From assembly GCA_937902995.1 (NCBI GenBank), contig CALEKY010000147.1, positions 1-16,051 of the forward strand: 16,051 bases of DNA, written 5' to 3'. This document shows positions 13,366-16,051 of this stretch, piece after piece. This DNA is from an uncultured Sinobacteraceae bacterium. Lineage in GTDB: Bacteria > Pseudomonadota > Gammaproteobacteria > Steroidobacterales > Steroidobacteraceae. Every line of letters starts with the position of its first letter. The first letter of the stretch is position 1. Below the pieces are notes generated by a model. That model had not been told where the DNA came from. It worked only from the letters and a program-made list of their open reading frames with translations, and did no database searches. The translations under genes were made by a program, and so were the position numbers.

Positions 13366-14748
13366 TCAGCGCAGCCGGCTGACGAGCTGCTGAAAGCGCG
13401 GCTCGTCGCGCAGACTGGCGTAGTCCGGATCGTTCAGCACCCAGTCGCGCTTGCCGCATCCGTGCGCAAAGACGCGTTCCAGCAGGTTCAACGCCTCTTC
13501 CTTCAAATTGGTCCGCGCGTAGACGCAGCCGATGTTCACGAGCACGCTGGCATCGTCCGGATAGAGCTCTAGGCAACGGCGCGACCATTCGAGCGCGCGC
13601 TCGGCTTGCCCGAGATCGAGCAGGGTGCCGGTACAAAGCGAAAGCGCCCTGCCGTCGCGCGGATTGAGCGTGAGCTGCCGCTCGGCGCGGCGAAGGCCAG
13701 CACTGACGGCGTCGTGCGCAGCGCTGTCGCGTCCGAGCGCGCGCGCAGCCGTGGCCATTAAAATCGGGCTTTGAAAATCCTCGGGGCGCAGCTGGGCTGC
13801 GAGATTGAACAGTTCGGCTGCACGCGACAGGTCGCCCAATGCGAACGCAGTCCGCGCAAAGTAGTAGTGGGCTTCGAACGAATACGTATTGAGACGCAGC
13901 GCTTCTTCGAATTCGGCGACCGCCTCGTCGTAACGGCGCGAGAGCGAGAGCGCGAGTCCGCGAGCAGCATGCGCCTCGGCAAGTTGCGGCGCCACTTCGA
14001 TGGCACGCCGGCTCGCGTGTTCCGCTCGTGCAAGCCCGACCGTGCCTGCGTCGAACCATTCATATAAACAGGCGTGCGTCATCGCGAGTCCTGCCCATGC
14101 CGGACCGTAGCGGGCATCCAGCTCGAGCGAGCGCATGAACATGCGGCGGCTCATGTGCAGACCGCGCTTCATCATGCGGCCTAGATACTGTCGCCCTTGC
14201 AGGTAGTAGTCGTAGGCCTGTTCGAACCGCTCGTCAGGCACGAGATCGTCGAGGTGATCGGCGGGCGGCGCAATTTCGACCAGTTCAAGACGCCACGACT
14301 TGAAGCGCACGCGTTCCGCATGCAGCCATCCCGTAAACTCCGGGCAACCCGCCACTTCGAGCCCTTCGAGCAGATCGCCGTCGAACAGCGCTAGCAAGTC
14401 GCTCGCGCGCGCATGCGTGAGCTGGCTGATACCCGCCCGAACAGTGCGCTGAACCTCGAGCGCATCGACGAAACAACCGTTGAGGTCCAGCTGCAACGAA
14501 TCGTCGTCAGCTTTGATGCGCTCTGCGCCGACGACCCCACGCAATTTCGCCAGCGCCCATCGCAATTCTCCACGCGGATCCATCGCGCCATCCCACAGCA
14601 GCGTACAGAGCCGATGCCGCGACACAGCACGCGGAGCGAGTGCGAGATAGGCGAGCAGCGCACGCACCTTCCGCGAGGCGGGCAATTCGACCGCATCGCC
14701 GTTTCGCGTGATGCTTAGGGTACCCAGCAGCCGAAGATGGAGGCTCAC
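13366..14748 (-). CDS. Winged-helix/TPR transcriptional regulator (SARP/OmpR type)
   Basis: This 460-residue protein starts with an OmpR-type winged helix (1-90: 'RLLGTLSITRNGDAVELPASRKVRALLAYLAL', 'RHRLCTLLWDGAMDPRGELRWALAKLR'). A short piece of a bacterial transcriptional activation domain follows (about 120-158, FDGDLLEGL, HAERVRFKSW). From about 172 on it is tetratricopeptide repeats ('YDYYLQGRQYLGRMM', 'AEAHAARGLALSLSRRYDEAVAEFEEAL' and later copies), ending in 'DPDYASLRDEPRFQQLVSRLR', a common end of proteobacterial TPR regulators. The start is a GTG at 14748 with GAGG seven bases upstream. It lies 47 bases before the cyclase gene on the same strand and is probably its regulator and operon partner. 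The inducer is unknown. Confidence 0.88.
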   Translation of the reverse strand: MSLHLRLLGTLSITRNGDAVELPASRKVRALLAYLALAPRAVSRHRLCTLLWDGAMDPRGELRWALAKLRGVVGAERIKADDDSLQLDLNGCFVDALEVQRTVRAGISQLTHARASDLLALFDGDLLEGLEVAGCPEFTGWLHAERVRFKSWRLELVEIAPPADHLDDLVPDERFEQAYDYYLQGRQYLGRMMKRGLHMSRRMFMRSLELDARYGPAWAGLAMTHACLYEWFDAGTVGLARAEHASRRAIEVAPQLAEAHAARGLALSLSRRYDEAVAEFEEALRLNTYSFEAHYYFARTAFALGDLSRAAELFNLAAQLRPEDFQSPILMATAARALGRDSAAHDAVSAGLRRAERQLTLNPRDGRALSLCTGTLLDLGQAERALEWSRRCLELYPDDASVLVNIGCVYARTNLKEEALNLLERVFAHGCGKRDWVLNDPDYASLRDEPRFQQLVSRLR

Positions 14749-14820
14749 AAAGAAGCCTCGCTGAGCGCCGGGGCATCGGGGTGGAGCTGCAAGGAAACCT
14801 GACCTGATAGAGCGGTTGAG

Positions 14821-14842
14821 TAATCATCAGGATACAGGATTA
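14821..14842. repeat. AT-rich imperfect dyad upstream of the TPR regulator
   Basis: TAATC (14821-14825) and GATTA (14838-14842) form a short inverted repeat in the 235-bp gap between the serine hydrolase and the TPR regulator. It is AT-rich in a GC-rich setting, upstream of the regulator, so it could be part of its promoter or operator. The evidence is weak. Confidence 0.25.
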
Positions 14843-14983
14843 TTCAGCACCCGCCTATTGGCCACGCGGGCAGCGCGCCGACGGGCGGGCCACGGGTATC
14901 GAAGGAGGCCGGCCGAGGGGTTGTATACCGTTCGCTGAACTTGGAGCAGTATCGTTCGATCAGCGTCGCGCTAAGTTCTCAGG

Positions 14984-16051
14984 TTAGCTCCCGTGTTGCG
15001 TCTTCAAAGCCTCGCGCACGCCCTGCCACACAGCCTCTTCGGCCTGCGACAGATCGTCATCGTCTGCCGTCGGAAATGCTCCATTCAGCACAACGATCAA
15101 CTTCTCCTGTGGTGAGATGCGGATCTGTTGACCGAAGATGCCGTAGGCCGCATAGCCATCGTCGTGGATCCACCAGAAGTAGCCGTAGCTGCCCTTGGCC
15201 GGCGGTTTGATTTGATTGGTCGTCGCCTCTTGCAGATACCACTCGGGAACGACTTGCTTTGCGCCCGCTTTGCCGCCTTCGAGCATGAACAGACCGAGCC
15301 GACCGTAATCGCGCAACGTCATGCTCATGCAGCAACCGCCGCGTTCGGCGCCGCCGCGATCCACCATCCAAATGGCGTCGCGTTCCATACCGTACGGTTG
15401 CCAGATTTTTTCGGAAAGATACTCCGCGAGTCCCTTGCCCACGGCATTGGCCACCAACAAGCCGGCCATGTCGGTCTCGCCCGTTTTGTAGACGAACTTC
15501 GTGCCGGGCTTCGCCTCGCTCGGAAGCCGCCGCATGTAGCTCACGAGCGGATTCATGCCCGGCTCGCCCGGCCACGACGAGGCACGCGCAACGTCCGAGT
15601 TTGGATCCGCGTAGTCCTCATTCCATTTCACGCCGGAGGTCATCGTGATGAGCTGACGGATATTCACGCCGTCGTAGCCGCTGCCGGCGAGTTGCGGCAC
15701 GTACTTGGTGACGGGCTCGTCGAGCGATTGGATATAGCCGTCTTGAATTGCCGCTCCGAGGAGAATCGCAGTGACGGACTTCGCGACCGAGAACGACGTC
15801 CAACGATCCTCCGGCTTACGATCGAACGCATATCGCTCGAGCACGATCTCGCCGTCGTGAATGACGAGCAGACCGGAAAATCGCGCGACCTGCATGAACG
15901 CATTCACATCTTCATACGTCGTCCCGCGCCAAGTGATGCGAGGCCGCAACTGCGCCGAAGCGACGGGCAAGGGACGAACGTTCGCACCGCGTTTGACGAC
16001 ACGCGTCGGATACACCTCCTCGATGCGCCGATAGACCTGCAGCTGCTCATC
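14984..16051 (-). CDS. Serine hydrolase, beta-lactamase/NylB fold (5' end outside window)
   Basis: The frame is open to the right edge, so the N-terminus, probably with a signal peptide, is missing. A GTG at 16015 is in frame, but 12 more codons precede it within the window, so it is not the true start. Counting from that GTG, the catalytic SxxK is S76-V-A-K79. The YxN-like element is Y176-K-T. The third motif region is 'AAYGIFGQQIRISP', in place of KTG. The 'GYFWWIHDDGYAAYG' stretch is typical of the class C-like esterase and 6-aminohexanoate-dimer hydrolase (NylB) branch rather than true beta-lactamases. It probably hydrolyses esters or amides in the periplasm. It ends 235 bases before the TPR regulator start and is likely a separate unit. 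Confidence 0.88.
   Translation of the reverse strand, partial: DEQLQVYRRIEEVYPTRVVKRGANVRPLPVASAQLRPRITWRGTTYEDVNAFMQVARFSGLLVIHDGEIVLERYAFDRKPEDRWTSFSVAKSVTAILLGAAIQDGYIQSLDEPVTKYVPQLAGSGYDGVNIRQLITMTSGVKWNEDYADPNSDVARASSWPGEPGMNPLVSYMRRLPSEAKPGTKFVYKTGETDMAGLLVANAVGKGLAEYLSEKIWQPYGMERDAIWMVDRGGAERGGCCMSMTLRDYGRLGLFMLEGGKAGAKQVVPEWYLQEATTNQIKPPAKGSYGYFWWIHDDGYAAYGIFGQQIRISPQEKLIVVLNGAFPTADDDDLSQAEEAVWQGVREALKTQHGS

Noticed and set aside
13319..14059. Long upstream extension of the cyclase frame
   Set aside because: Antisense-like, Arg/Ala-rich shadow in another frame of the TPR regulator; the Tat signal marks the true start.
14933..14978. Hairpins after the serine hydrolase stop
   Set aside because: Two competing 6-bp pairings with long loops and no U-tract; not distinguishable from chance.

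Overview
The window is GC-rich (roughly 60%), with short intergenic gaps, Shine-Dalgarno sites, lipobox and twin-arginine signals, and G/C-ending codons. This suggests a Gram-negative proteobacterium, most likely a gammaproteobacterium of the Nevskiales/Steroidobacter/Xanthomonadales type. The placement rests on gene content and style only. No rRNA, tRNA, CRISPR array, insertion sequence or phage gene was seen.

Layout. 1-361 has no convincing gene. 362-1141 (-) is a secreted lipoprotein. 1443-2411 (+) is an exported metallo-beta-lactamase-fold hydrolase. 2488-6433 (-) is a tight operon, read right to left: a PstB-like ABC ATPase fused to a dual-specificity phosphatase; a roadblock-like protein; an unrecognised protein with a receiver-like N-terminus; a Ras/MglA-type small GTPase; a second roadblock protein; and a probable 46-residue membrane protein. 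Across a 702-bp divergent gap, 7136-8895 (+) encodes an ANTAR response regulator and a HisKA_2-type histidine kinase that overlap by one base. 9081-9527 (+) is a small exported protein. 9562-9994 (-) looks like a frameshifted exported-protein gene. 10160-10654 (+) is a serine-rich lipoprotein. 10746-11618 (-) is a repeat-built DUF4097-like lipoprotein. 11996-12118 (-) is the wreck of an alpha/beta-hydrolase gene. 12228-12551 (+) is a UBP-type zinc-finger protein. 12557-14748 (-) holds an OmpR/SARP-type TPR regulator followed by a Tat-exported cyclase-family (kynurenine-formamidase-like) enzyme. 14984 to the right edge (-) is a beta-lactamase-fold serine hydrolase whose 5' end lies outside the window.

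The most interesting part is 2488-8895. It combines a small GTPase, two roadblock proteins, a receiver-like adaptor and a histidine kinase, which recalls the actinobacterial conservons and the MglA/MglB polarity switch. It adds an ABC-ATPase/protein-phosphatase fusion and a putative RNA-binding ANTAR output. My inference is that the kinase and ANTAR regulator control, or receive signals from, the GTPase/roadblock switch, and that the fused phosphatase acts on a phosphoprotein within it. Nothing in the sequence proves the circuit. Several parts carry unusual substitutions: the ABC signature is missing, the kinase G1 box is degenerate, and the GTPase G4 motif is altered.
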